Below are positions 44,553 to 52,443 of a DNA stretch of 64,000 bases, piece by piece. The position numbers and the translations under genes are program-made. Position 1 is the first letter of the stretch, and every line of letters starts with the position of its first letter. The notes beneath the pieces are model-generated. The model saw only the letters and a program-made list of their open reading frames with translations. It ran no database searches and was not told the DNA's origin. Where the stretch lies: positions 62,001-126,000 of the forward strand of contig WGLW01000023.1 in the NCBI GenBank assembly GCA_016125405.1, in the 5' to 3' direction. Source of the stretch: Alphaproteobacteria bacterium. Lineage in GTDB: Bacteria; Pseudomonadota; Alphaproteobacteria; Caulobacterales; Hyphomonadaceae.

Positions 44553-45634
44553 CAGCCCTCCCCGTGCGGCGAAAGGTCGGGCGCGCGCCCGGCGAAGGCG
44601 TAGAAGATCGTCACCATGGTCGAGGCCACGGTGAGAAAGACGCCCAGCTCGATGGCGAGAATGCCAAAATGCTGGCCCCAGATGTGATGCCCGCCCACGA
44701 GATGGGAATCCGGCAGGCCTTCCTCGAAGATGCGCGGGAACAGGTGGTCGTAGTCCAGGAAATTGCCGCCATTGGTCAGGTTGACGACGCCGACGCCGGC
44801 GTAGAGCAGCACGCCGAAGGCGGAGAGCCCGCGCGCCAGCTGCGGCGGAATGGATTCCATCGTCTCCTGCAGGCCGAACACCAGCGCGTGCAGGATGATC
44901 GCAACAGCCATGATGACGCCGGCCTGAAAGCCGCCGCCGGGGCCCAAGTCGCCATGGAACTGCACATAGAAGGCGTAGATCGAGATCATCGGGATCAGCA
45001 TCTTGGCCGAAACGCGCAGCACGACGTGTTGCCCGCTCTCGGCCATCTTCGCCATCGACGGGCGCGGCGTGTCCTGCAGTGCGCGCTCGCCGAAGCCGAG
45101 CAGCAGCGCCACGCCCAGTCCGGCGGCGAAGATCACGGTCGTCTCGCCCAGCGTGTCGAACCCGCGATAGCTGGAGAGAACGGCGGTGACGATGTTCGGC
45201 GTGCCGATATCGTGTTCGGCGTGTTGCAGATAAAGCCGGCCCACATAGATGTTGGCGGGCGCCGATGGATCGCCCAGCGACGGAAGGTCGAGCGCCGCAT
45301 AGACGAGAAGCCCTCCGGTGACCGTCACCAGCAAGAGAGGCAGCAGCGTCTCGCGCCAGGGAATGCGGCTGCACTCGCTGCGCGTCAGCAGGATGGCGCC
45401 CAGCGCGATGATGGTCGAGACGCCCGCGCCGACCACCGCCTCGGTGAACGACACGTCGGCCGCGTCCATCACCACCAGCCAGACCGCCGAGATGAAGGAA
45501 TAGACGCTGGTGAGGATGATCGCGGTCAGCAGGCTGCGCGTGCGCGCCACCGCGACCACGATGACGGCCAGCATCGCCAGCAGCGCGATATCAACAATCG
45601 TGTTGGCATCCAGCGGGGTTGCGAAGGACGGCAT
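44552..45634 (-). CDS. Fused antiporter subunit: DUF4040/MbhD + MbhE-like + MnhB
   Basis: A 360-residue membrane protein that joins three units. Residues about 10-90 are the DUF4040/MbhD unit (TAIILTSVYSFISAVWLVVMDAADVSFTEAVVGAG). Residues 95-190 are MbhE-like (NIVTAVLSSYRGFDTLGETTVIF), normally the end of MnhA. Residues 205-350 are MnhB (LIPMISIYAFYVQFHGDLGPGGGFQAGVI). So the C-terminal part of MnhA is attached to MnhB, while no gene in the operon encodes a full-length MnhA. It overlaps the mnhG and mnhC genes by one base each. Confidence 0.88.
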   Translation of the reverse strand: MPSFATPLDANTIVDIALLAMLAVIVVAVARTRSLLTAIILTSVYSFISAVWLVVMDAADVSFTEAVVGAGVSTIIALGAILLTRSECSRIPWRETLLPLLLVTVTGGLLVYAALDLPSLGDPSAPANIYVGRLYLQHAEHDIGTPNIVTAVLSSYRGFDTLGETTVIFAAGLGVALLLGFGERALQDTPRPSMAKMAESGQHVVLRVSAKMLIPMISIYAFYVQFHGDLGPGGGFQAGVIMAVAIILHALVFGLQETMESIPPQLARGLSAFGVLLYAGVGVVNLTNGGNFLDYDHLFPRIFEEGLPDSHLVGGHHIWGQHFGILAIELGVFLTVASTMVTIFYAFAGRAPDLSPHGEG

Positions 45635-45978
45635 CAGCGCTCCGCCTCCTTCCGATCGCGATCAAACAGCCGCCACGGCCCCAGCTGTGGGCGCTCGCCG
45701 GCGCCATAGGCCGCGTTGGTCAGCGCGTGCGCGGCGGTGGGGCTGGTCAGCATGATGAAGGCCCAGATGATGGCGAGCTTGAGCGCCAGCACTGACCAGC
45801 CCGAAATCAGGATCAGCCCGAGGATCATCAGCGTCGCCGCGCCCGTGTCGGTGATGCTCGCGGCATGCGTGCGCGTATAGAAATCGGGGAAGCGGATCAC
45901 GCCCAGCGACCCGATGATGGCCGCCAGCGCCCCGGCGACCGCGAGGCTCGAACCGATCCAGGTCACGACCTCGCTCAT
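45634..45978 (-). CDS. mnhG: Na+/H+ antiporter subunit G
   Basis: A 114-residue protein with three helices and the MnhG/PhaG core GSLGVIRFPDFYTRTHAASITDTGAA and MLTSPTAAHALTNAAY. Overlaps mnhF by 4 bp and the fused MnhB gene by 1 bp. Confidence 0.93.
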   Translation of the reverse strand: MSEVVTWIGSSLAVAGALAAIIGSLGVIRFPDFYTRTHAASITDTGAATLMILGLILISGWSVLALKLAIIWAFIMLTSPTAAHALTNAAYGAGERPQLGPWRLFDRDRKEAER

Positions 45979-46292
45979 GGCGCGCCCCCGGCGTCCGCCC
46001 CGGTGTCCTTCGCCGGAGCGAGGCGCGAGAGCGAGGCCTGCAGCGAGCGGTAGCGGAAGAATTTCATCAGGGCGATGGTGGCGACGAAGTTGATCAGCGC
46101 GTAGGCGATGGCGATGTCGAGGAAGTCCGGCCGCCCGAAAACGAAACCGATCAGGGCGATGAACATCACCGTCTTGGTGCCGAAGGAGTTCGCGGAAAGA
46201 ATCCGGTCATAGGACGTCGGCCCGATCAGCGCGCGCACGAGACCGAGCGCCATCGCCGTCATCAATCCGGCTGCCGCAGCGGCGAGCAGCAT
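45975..46292 (-). CDS. mnhF: Na+/H+ antiporter subunit F
   Basis: A 105-residue protein with three helices; RALIGPTSYDRILSANSFGTKTV and DFLDIAIAYALINFVATIAL with conserved Asp are the MnhF signature. It starts 3 bp after the mnhE stop. Confidence 0.92.
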   Translation of the reverse strand: MLLAAAAAGLMTAMALGLVRALIGPTSYDRILSANSFGTKTVMFIALIGFVFGRPDFLDIAIAYALINFVATIALMKFFRYRSLQASLSRLAPAKDTGADAGGAP

Positions 46293-46295
46293 GGC

Positions 46296-46772
46296 CTACT
46301 CCCATCCATCGGCCGCACGCGCGGCCATGCGGTTCATCAGGGCGAAGCTCGCCGGTTGCGAATTTTCCTCGTGCAGCACGTGCACCAGCAGGTCGCCTGC
46401 GATGTCGATGGTCACCGTGCCGGGCGTCAGCGTGATCGAGTTGGCGAACAGCGCGCGCCCGAAATCGGTCTTCGCATCCGGCGGCACTTTCACGACGGCG
46501 GGGCTGATGGTCTGGCGCAGGTCCAGAACCGAACGGATCACCACCACATTGGCCTTGAAGATCTCCACCACCAGCCAGCCCGCATAAAGGACCAGCAGGT
46601 GCGCCAGGTGATAGGGCGAGGCGTCGCGGTCGATAATGCCCAGCCGCGCGCACAGCCACAGCGTCGCCAGGATCGAAACGACGGCCAGCAACAGGAACAA
46701 CGGCGTGGTCTGGCCCGAGAGCGCGAACCAGAACGCGGCAACGGCGACAGCGAGGCCAGGAAGATAGATCAT
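46296..46772 (-). CDS. mnhE: Na+/H+ antiporter subunit E (first gene of operon)
   Basis: A 158-residue membrane protein with the MnhE pattern: HLLVLYAGWLVVEIFKANVVVIRSVLDL, then a soluble beta domain with LFANSITLTPGTVTIDI and LLVHVL. An in-frame TTG at 46787 exists, but the ATG at 46772 gives the usual family start. The operon promoter should lie in 46773-46904, between this gene and the DUF2336 stop. Confidence 0.9.
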   Translation of the reverse strand: MIYLPGLAVAVAAFWFALSGQTTPLFLLLAVVSILATLWLCARLGIIDRDASPYHLAHLLVLYAGWLVVEIFKANVVVIRSVLDLRQTISPAVVKVPPDAKTDFGRALFANSITLTPGTVTIDIAGDLLVHVLHEENSQPASFALMNRMAARAADGWE

Positions 46773-46904
46773 CGGCGCGCGCCCCAACGAAAACGGCGGC
46801 GCAGGAAGGGCGTCGCCGTGCTGGACCGACCCTATCGCAACACCCGGAAATTGCCAGAAAAACCGGACTCTCCCGGCCCCGGCGTTTGGTTCGAAATGAC
46901 GCAG

Positions 46905-48125
46905 CTAGCGGCCGAACGCCCGAACGCCGGAGTGCGATTCGCCGTCCGGGGAAATTGCGTCCCCGTCCAGATACGCTTCGTAGTCTTCCAGCATTTCCGG
47001 CGAGAAGGCCGAACTCATCGACCAGTTCCAGTAACGCAGCACCGTCTGTGCTTTCGCCACAGCCAGTCCCTCGAAGGTGAGCGACACGCGCGCGAAGTCG
47101 GCGTCGGCCTCCTCCGGCGTCCGCCCGAGGGATATCCACAGCTCGCGGAAGAAGTGGCGCTTGAGGCCGGTCGCCTTGCAAAGCACCGCGACGCCCTCGC
47201 CGCCGACGTCCGCGAAGATCTTCTCGCCGGTCAGCGGCTTGATGCCGGAGAGGTGCGAGATCTCGGCCATCAGCGCGTTGTCCATGCCCATCGCCGCGGC
47301 CGCCGTGATCGCCGCCTCGAGACTGTCATGTCCGGACCGGTCGAGCGCCGTGCGGTCGCGCTGGCGCCGCTCGATCACCTGCATCGCCTTGCGCACCACC
47401 GGGTCGGCCCAGCTTTCATCCGCCGCATAGCGGAAGATGTCGGCGCAGCCATCGATCAACAGCGCGCGGTCGGCGGAAAAGCGCGTAAGGATATGCCGGC
47501 GCTCCTCGGCGCTGGCCCACCAGAACATCACCAGCGCATGCGCCGGCCGCGTCTCCTCGCGCTGGCACAACAGCGGCACCAGCTCCGGCGCCTTGCGCGA
47601 TGCGCCGATCATCACGTCGATCGCGTGTTCGGACAGCTTCGCCTGCGTGTTCTCCAGCAGCACCTTCATCGCCGCCACGTCGCCGGAATCGGCGATGGCG
47701 GACGAAACGGCATGACCCAGCTCGCGCCGTCCCGCCACCGCGAGGCGATGCGGCGTCGCGCCATGGGCGACGACGTGAGCGAGGTCCGAATCGTCGAACG
47801 CCTTGTTGTCCGCGAGAACGATCTGCGCCACCTGCGGCGCATCCAGCGCCAGGAAGCGCAACAGCCGCTTGGGCGCCTGAGACATGTCGCGCAGCCGGCG
47901 GGCGCAGAGTTCGCGGGCCGCCTCGTCGGACTCGATCAGCATTTCCAGCAAGAGATCGCCGGCGATGGCGCGGTCCTGTACGCTCCCCCGCGAGGCCGGC
48001 AGAGCCACCACGTCCATCAACCGGCGCAGAAGGGCGCGGCGCGCGAAGCCGGGCGGCGGCGGCGCTTCCGTGACATTGTCTGCAGCGCCGGGAGTTTCCT
48101 CCTCCGGCTCTGGTTCGGTCGACAT
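46905..48125 (-). CDS. DUF2336 domain protein (second in window)
   Basis: A 406-residue soluble helical protein. The N-terminus (to about residue 35) is acidic and Pro-rich; then come family segments ALLRRLMDVVALPASRGSVQDRAIAGDLLLEMLIESDEAARELCARRL and APQVAQIVLADNKAFDDSDLAHVVAHG. The ATG at 48125 starts MSTEPEPEEE; an in-frame extension to 48164 is Arg-rich and unlikely. The function is unknown. It stands upstream of the antiporter operon with a 117-bp gap after its stop. Confidence 0.82.
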   Translation of the reverse strand: MSTEPEPEEETPGAADNVTEAPPPPGFARRALLRRLMDVVALPASRGSVQDRAIAGDLLLEMLIESDEAARELCARRLRDMSQAPKRLLRFLALDAPQVAQIVLADNKAFDDSDLAHVVAHGATPHRLAVAGRRELGHAVSSAIADSGDVAAMKVLLENTQAKLSEHAIDVMIGASRKAPELVPLLCQREETRPAHALVMFWWASAEERRHILTRFSADRALLIDGCADIFRYAADESWADPVVRKAMQVIERRQRDRTALDRSGHDSLEAAITAAAAMGMDNALMAEISHLSGIKPLTGEKIFADVGGEGVAVLCKATGLKRHFFRELWISLGRTPEEADADFARVSLTFEGLAVAKAQTVLRYWNWSMSSAFSPEMLEDYEAYLDGDAISPDGESHSGVRAFGR

Positions 48126-48238
48126 GGCGGCTCTCCTGCGTGCGGCCGTCGGGGCCAGCATCACGGGACGCGGTTAAGCAATCATCAACCTGATGCAGCC
48201 CGGCGGCGCCGGGGAAAAACCCTGCTGTCAGTGGCGGT

Positions 48239-48664
48239 TCAGCCCTTGCGCCGCCCGGGGTGAATAAAGACCAGCAGCACCGAGGCCCCCAGAAGGGCCA
48301 GCGTCAGGTCGAACAGCATGCCGCCGTCCGTATCGGTCGCCCCGATCTCCACCGGCAGGCTGGTGTCGTGGAACCACAGCAGGTAGGCGACCAGCGCCCC
48401 GAGGCAGAGGGCGGCGGAGAGCATGCCCCCCAGTCGTCTGGTAAACGGAACGAAAACCAATAGGGCCGCCAATACGTCCACGAGCCCGACCACGAATCGG
48501 CCAGTGGGCTCCCAGAGGGGAATTCCGGACTTCTGGGCCAGCAGCGGAAAAACGACGTTCTTTCCGGCGGTTGCCGGAAACAGCGTCTGGTCGGCGATGA
48601 GGATCAGCATGATGGCCAGGAACAGGGCCAGAACCCAGCTGCCCATCAGACGCATGCCCCGCAT
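48239..48664 (-). CDS. DoxX-like membrane protein
   Basis: A 141-residue protein with four hydrophobic helices; GRFVVGLVDVLAALLVFVPFTRRLGGMLSAALCLGALVAYL is reminiscent of the DoxX family. No catalytic motif. Divergent from the MFS gene across a 146-bp spacer. Confidence 0.65.
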   Translation of the reverse strand: MRGMRLMGSWVLALFLAIMLILIADQTLFPATAGKNVVFPLLAQKSGIPLWEPTGRFVVGLVDVLAALLVFVPFTRRLGGMLSAALCLGALVAYLLWFHDTSLPVEIGATDTDGGMLFDLTLALLGASVLLVFIHPGRRKG

Positions 48665-48810
48665 GTCCCGGTCCCTCTCACCACTGCCGTGCGCGCACTA
48701 TGCCCCGCGATTGCGCGCCCGCCAAACCCCGCGGATCGGCGTCCAGCGGCCGGCTCTGGCCTTATTTCATCCCCGCTTCAGGTTATGGTGCAGCCTCCGG
48801 AGGCTCGCGC

Positions 48811-50178
48811 TTGAGTAAACCGCTCGACAAGCTCGACGAGGAAATCACCGGAAGCACACATTCGCCCGTGACCGGCATCGGCTCGGCCATCGGCGCGGGC
48901 GAAGCCATCGTCGACCATCCCGGCCGCGTGCTGATCGAACTGCCGGCCTACCTGTTCGTCCAGATCGCCTGGTTCTGCGCCTTCGGGATGCAGATGGTGG
49001 TCTTCCCCTACCTCCTGAAGAACGTGCTGCACGAATCCGGCACGCTGCTGGGCGTCGCGCAGATGGCGCTGGCGGCGCCGTCGGTGGTCTTCATCCTGAT
49101 CGGCGGCGTGGTGGCCGAGCGCGCCGAGGGCCGCGTGCTCCTGATGATCTTCCACCTTCTGGCGGCCCTGCCCGCCATCGGCCTCGCCATCGCCATGCAC
49201 TATGACGGCCTCACCTACTGGATGATGCTGATCTACGCCGTGGCGATGGGCACGGTCGGCGCCTTCATGATGCCGGCGCGCGATTCCATCCTCAACTCGG
49301 TGATCGACCGAAGGCGAACCACCGGCTCGGGCATCACGCTGCAACAGGGCGTCGCCTTCGCCACGCTGGCGCAGTTCGCCGCCCAGATCGGCGGGCTCTG
49401 GCTCGGCGGCGTCGCCACGGCGATGAACGCCTGGACCCTGCTTGGCCTTCAGGCGGCGATCGTCGGCTCCGGCGTCATCGCCGCCGTCTTCCTCGCGCGC
49501 GGCGGCATGACCGAGGGACGCGGACGCGGCATCAAGGCCGTGCTGCACGACATCGGCGACGGTGTGAACGCGGTGAAGGCCGATCCGATCCTGCTCGCCA
49601 TGGTGACCTCGATGTTCGGCGTCGGCGTCTTCGTCATCGGCGCCTTCCTGGTGATCCTGCCGATCGTCAACGCCGACATCTACCACTACAATTCCGGCGG
49701 CCTGCGGAACATCTTCATCACCTTCTGGGCCGGCGCCTTCTGTTCCTCGCTGGCGCTGTCGCGCTTCAAGAAACTGCGGCGGCCGGGGCGCCTCCTGCTG
49801 ACCGTGCAGTTCATCGGCGCCGTCGCGATCCTGATCCTGATCAACAGCGCGCCTTACTGGCTCTTTCTCACGCTGGTCTATGGCTGGGGGCTGGCGGCGG
49901 GCGTCACCATCATGACCAGCCGCGGCATCGTTCAGGAAGCGGCGCCGCTGGAACTGCTGGCGCGCGTGCTCTCGATCTACCAGCTCGGCTTCATGGGCGG
50001 CGCGCCGATCGGCGCGGCCCTGCTCGGCGTCATCATCGACCACGCCGGACCCAACATGGTGATCCTCGTGCCGTCCTTCGGCATGCTCGCGATACTCGGG
50101 TATCTGTTCTTCTTCACGCCGATCTGGCGCTTCGACGCCCACACGCTGGGCCCGCCGCTGGACGAGCCGGCGAAGTAG
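48811..50178 (+). CDS. MFS transporter (MFS_3 type)
   Basis: A 455-residue transporter with about 12 helices. The TTG at 48811 is chosen as start: CGGAGG lies 7 nt upstream and the residues before it have no protein character. A long polar N-terminus (about 45 residues) precedes helix 1 (FVQIAWFCAFGMQMVVFPYLL). The A-motif-like loop reads GGVVAERAEGRVLLM, and MMPARDSILNSVIDRRRTTGSGITLQQG is like the enterobactin/macrolide exporter branch. The substrate is unknown. Confidence 0.88.
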   Translation: MSKPLDKLDEEITGSTHSPVTGIGSAIGAGEAIVDHPGRVLIELPAYLFVQIAWFCAFGMQMVVFPYLLKNVLHESGTLLGVAQMALAAPSVVFILIGGVVAERAEGRVLLMIFHLLAALPAIGLAIAMHYDGLTYWMMLIYAVAMGTVGAFMMPARDSILNSVIDRRRTTGSGITLQQGVAFATLAQFAAQIGGLWLGGVATAMNAWTLLGLQAAIVGSGVIAAVFLARGGMTEGRGRGIKAVLHDIGDGVNAVKADPILLAMVTSMFGVGVFVIGAFLVILPIVNADIYHYNSGGLRNIFITFWAGAFCSSLALSRFKKLRRPGRLLLTVQFIGAVAILILINSAPYWLFLTLVYGWGLAAGVTIMTSRGIVQEAAPLELLARVLSIYQLGFMGGAPIGAALLGVIIDHAGPNMVILVPSFGMLAILGYLFFFTPIWRFDAHTLGPPLDEPAK

Positions 50179-50203
50179 CGGGCGGGCGCCGTGCGGTCTT
50201 CCG

Positions 50204-50695
50204 CTATTTCTCGACGATATCCCGGTGCTGTGGCGCAAGCGCCGCCAGCAGCCGGTTCTGCGAGGCGAAGGGAATGTGATTCTTGTTCATCGCCTTCTGC
50301 AGGTCTTCGACCAGCGCGTAGAAATCGCCCTCGGTGACGCCCATGCCCGCGTGCGCCGTCGCCATGTCCTTGCCGGAATAGACGCACCCTCCGTTGAGGA
50401 TCTGACAGAATTGCTCAACCAGCATCGCCTTGATGTGCGCCTGATCCGCCGGCGCAAAGAACGGTTTCGTCCGGCTGTCTGCGAGCAGGTTGTCCATGAA
50501 ATCGTCCATGATTTTCACGAGCCCCGGCTTGCCGCCGAAATCCTCGAAAAGGCGGGTTCCGTCCGTGATGGTTGGCGCGGTCGGCGCGCTGGTCGCGCCC
50601 GCCGTCTGGGCCAGCGCCGGCAGTCCTGCGGTGCACGCGAACGCGAGGGCGGCGAGGCTGACAGACAGGTTCGTCCGACGATAGATGCGATACAT
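50204..50695 (-). CDS. Exported group 1 truncated haemoglobin
   Basis: A 163-residue protein: signal peptide (about residues 1-30, cleavage after ALAQ), then a 2/2 globin. LFEDFGGKPGLVKIMDDF is the trHb1 N-terminal helix, and His115 in MATAHAGMGV is the proximal haem ligand. The ATG at 50695 has GGGAG upstream. Export to the periplasm is unusual for this family, which is generally cytoplasmic. It follows the DUF3034 gene by 35 bp, so the two are probably one transcription unit. A role in periplasmic O2/NO or haem handling is inference. Confidence 0.85.
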   Translation of the reverse strand: MYRIYRRTNLSVSLAALAFACTAGLPALAQTAGATSAPTAPTITDGTRLFEDFGGKPGLVKIMDDFMDNLLADSRTKPFFAPADQAHIKAMLVEQFCQILNGGCVYSGKDMATAHAGMGVTEGDFYALVEDLQKAMNKNHIPFASQNRLLAALAPQHRDIVEK

Positions 50696-50730
50696 GATCT
50701 GGTCTCCCATGAAGAGATTTTCGTGGCGCA

Positions 50731-51597
50731 TCAGAAGCCAGCCTGAAGCGATATGTAGAGGCCGCGCTGATCGCCGACGACGATGTTGCCGAGATCCGCG
50801 TAGGCCAGCGTCACCGCAAGGTTCTTGGTCGGCGCATAGGCGACGAACGCATCGTATGCAGTGTCTTCCTTGAGGCCCGCCAGGTTGTCGGGTTTGGTTC
50901 TGATTTCGGCGCCGACCGCGATCTTGCGGGTGAGCAGATAGGCCGCCGATCCCTCGAACTCCGGCTTGTAATCTCCGCTTTGTCCAAGGATGCCGAACTG
51001 GTTCGCGCGCGTCAGCCGGGCCGTCGCGTTAAGCAGGAGGCTGTGGGCCAGCAACAGCTTGGTCGCCGAAACATAGAAGTCGGCGCCGTCGCTGTGATCG
51101 GCGCCAAGAGATTTCACCAGCGTGTCGCGGTTGTTGTCCTTGTAGAGCACGCCCACCGCGACCTGAGGGATCCAGCTGTCCTGTTCGAGAATTGCATCGC
51201 CCAGCACACGCACCTTGGCTCCATAGGTGGTCACGTCGATCTTGTAGTTGCTCCCGAGACCAAGCGAGGCGCCGACATCCTGCAGATTGAATCTCTGCTG
51301 CGAGATGGAGAACTCAACCCTGTCGTTCACGGCCAGCAGCGCGCCAAAACTCTCGAGCGAGTAATCGTCGGTGTCGACGTGCGTGTAATACCCGGACGCG
51401 CCGAGTTGATCGCGCGTCCCATATCCGCCAATCAGCGCCCAGGGCGTAAGGCCGCCGCCTGCCGCGCCTTCGACTTCGCTTACGCCGCCGGTCAAAAGCA
51501 AACGGTCCGACATGCCGGCGGTCTGCGCCATGGCCGGCGCACACACGCACCCCGTCAGCGCCGCAAACGCAGCACTCGTCCAGATTTTCGATGTCAC
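50731..51597 (-). CDS. DUF3034 family outer-membrane protein
   Basis: A 288-residue protein with a signal peptide (cleavage after AMAQ) and repeated amphipathic beta strands ending in a C-terminal Phe (GLYISLQAGF), as in beta-barrel outer-membrane proteins. GLTPWALIGGYGTRDQLGASGY, FNLQDVGASLGLG and VQVAVGVLYKDN-like segments match DUF3034. It starts at GTG 51597 with GGAGG 6 nt upstream. It is the first gene of a pair with the exported haemoglobin. Confidence 0.83.
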   Translation of the reverse strand: MTSKIWTSAAFAALTGCVCAPAMAQTAGMSDRLLLTGGVSEVEGAAGGGLTPWALIGGYGTRDQLGASGYYTHVDTDDYSLESFGALLAVNDRVEFSISQQRFNLQDVGASLGLGSNYKIDVTTYGAKVRVLGDAILEQDSWIPQVAVGVLYKDNNRDTLVKSLGADHSDGADFYVSATKLLLAHSLLLNATARLTRANQFGILGQSGDYKPEFEGSAAYLLTRKIAVGAEIRTKPDNLAGLKEDTAYDAFVAYAPTKNLAVTLAYADLGNIVVGDQRGLYISLQAGF

Positions 51598-51883
51598 TTG
51601 ATGCCTCCACTACGTCCCATGCACGTGCGCGCATGTGGGCTCTCGGCATCGCTACGCTGAAGGTCGTTCAGCAGATCAATCAAAAATCGAATTTAAAAAG
51701 AATATGGAATAAATAATGGAAGACCACACAAACTGGTCGCCTAGCATGTTCTGGGGATTAAAGCCCATGAGCGCGCCTGCGGTTTGCAGCTTGCGAAACG
51801 GGTCCGCCGCCCAACGGATCCCGGATAACGCTCCGCGTTTCCAGGATTAAGCGGGGAGAGATGCGGCCTGGAAAAAACCCGCC

Positions 51884-52297
51884 TCAGCGATCCTGCCGCA
51901 GCACGTATTCCTGATAGCTGACGACGCCGTCACCATTGCGGTCGAGCCGGGCGAAGGCGGCGGCGCGGGCGGCGGCATGGTCCTGCGCCAGGTTCGGCGC
52001 GGCGGCGCTGGGCAGGGCCACAAGCGCGGCAAGACCGATGGCGCCCACGGCGCCCGCCGCAAGATAGCGTTTCCGCCGCAGCGGCTTCGGCAACAGGCTC
52101 GACAGCCGGTCGTCCTCCGCGTCCTGCGGCGCGGCCTCGTGGCCGCCGTTTTCGACAAAAGCGTCGATAGCGCTGCGGATCACTTCGCTGGCCGTGCGCT
52201 CCTGCGCCTTGCAGACCGAAAGGAACGCCTGCTTGGCTTCGAACGGCAGACGCACCTCGACGCTTTCGGATTTCTTCGGCGGTCGCTGTTCGGTCAT
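51884..52297 (-). CDS. RHH / transmembrane / EF-hand protein (short paralogue)
   Basis: A 137-residue protein. Residues 10-48 form a ribbon-helix-helix DNA-binding unit (strand ESVEVRLP, helices FEAKQAFLSVCKA and TASEVIRSAIDAFVE). A basic stop (RRKR, about 74-77) precedes one membrane helix (78-99), so the RHH unit should be cytoplasmic and the C-terminus periplasmic. The outer part carries one EF-hand loop, DRNGDGVVSYQE (119-130). The ATG at 52297 starts MTEQRPPKKS and matches the start of the paralogue at 53445. Inferred role: membrane-tethered transcription factor or clustering protein responding to external calcium. No described family known to me has this order. Confidence 0.8.
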   Translation of the reverse strand: MTEQRPPKKSESVEVRLPFEAKQAFLSVCKAQERTASEVIRSAIDAFVENGGHEAAPQDAEDDRLSSLLPKPLRRKRYLAAGAVGAIGLAALVALPSAAAPNLAQDHAAARAAAFARLDRNGDGVVSYQEYVLRQDR

Positions 52298-52398
52298 GGT
52301 CGGTCGTTCCCTGCTTTCGGCCCTGCTCTTCGGCCCCCGCTGCGCAACAGCCGCAGCCGATGTCCCACACCAAGGTATTGAACATGGGGAAGCGGGCA

Positions 52399-52430
52399 AG
52401 AGTGTGTCCTGACATTCGCGGACACACTCT
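52399..52430. promoter_or_regulatory. Perfect 11-bp inverted repeat between the two RHH/EF-hand genes
   Basis: AGAGTGTGTCC (52399-52409) and GGACACACTCT (52420-52430) with a 10-nt spacer, 102 bp upstream of the short paralogue's start and just after the stop of the long one. There is no T tract on either side, so an operator is as likely as a terminator. A related TGTCCGGACA palindrome lies at 53626-53635, upstream of the long paralogue. Confidence 0.65.
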
Positions 52431-52443
52431 CAACGCCCTGATA

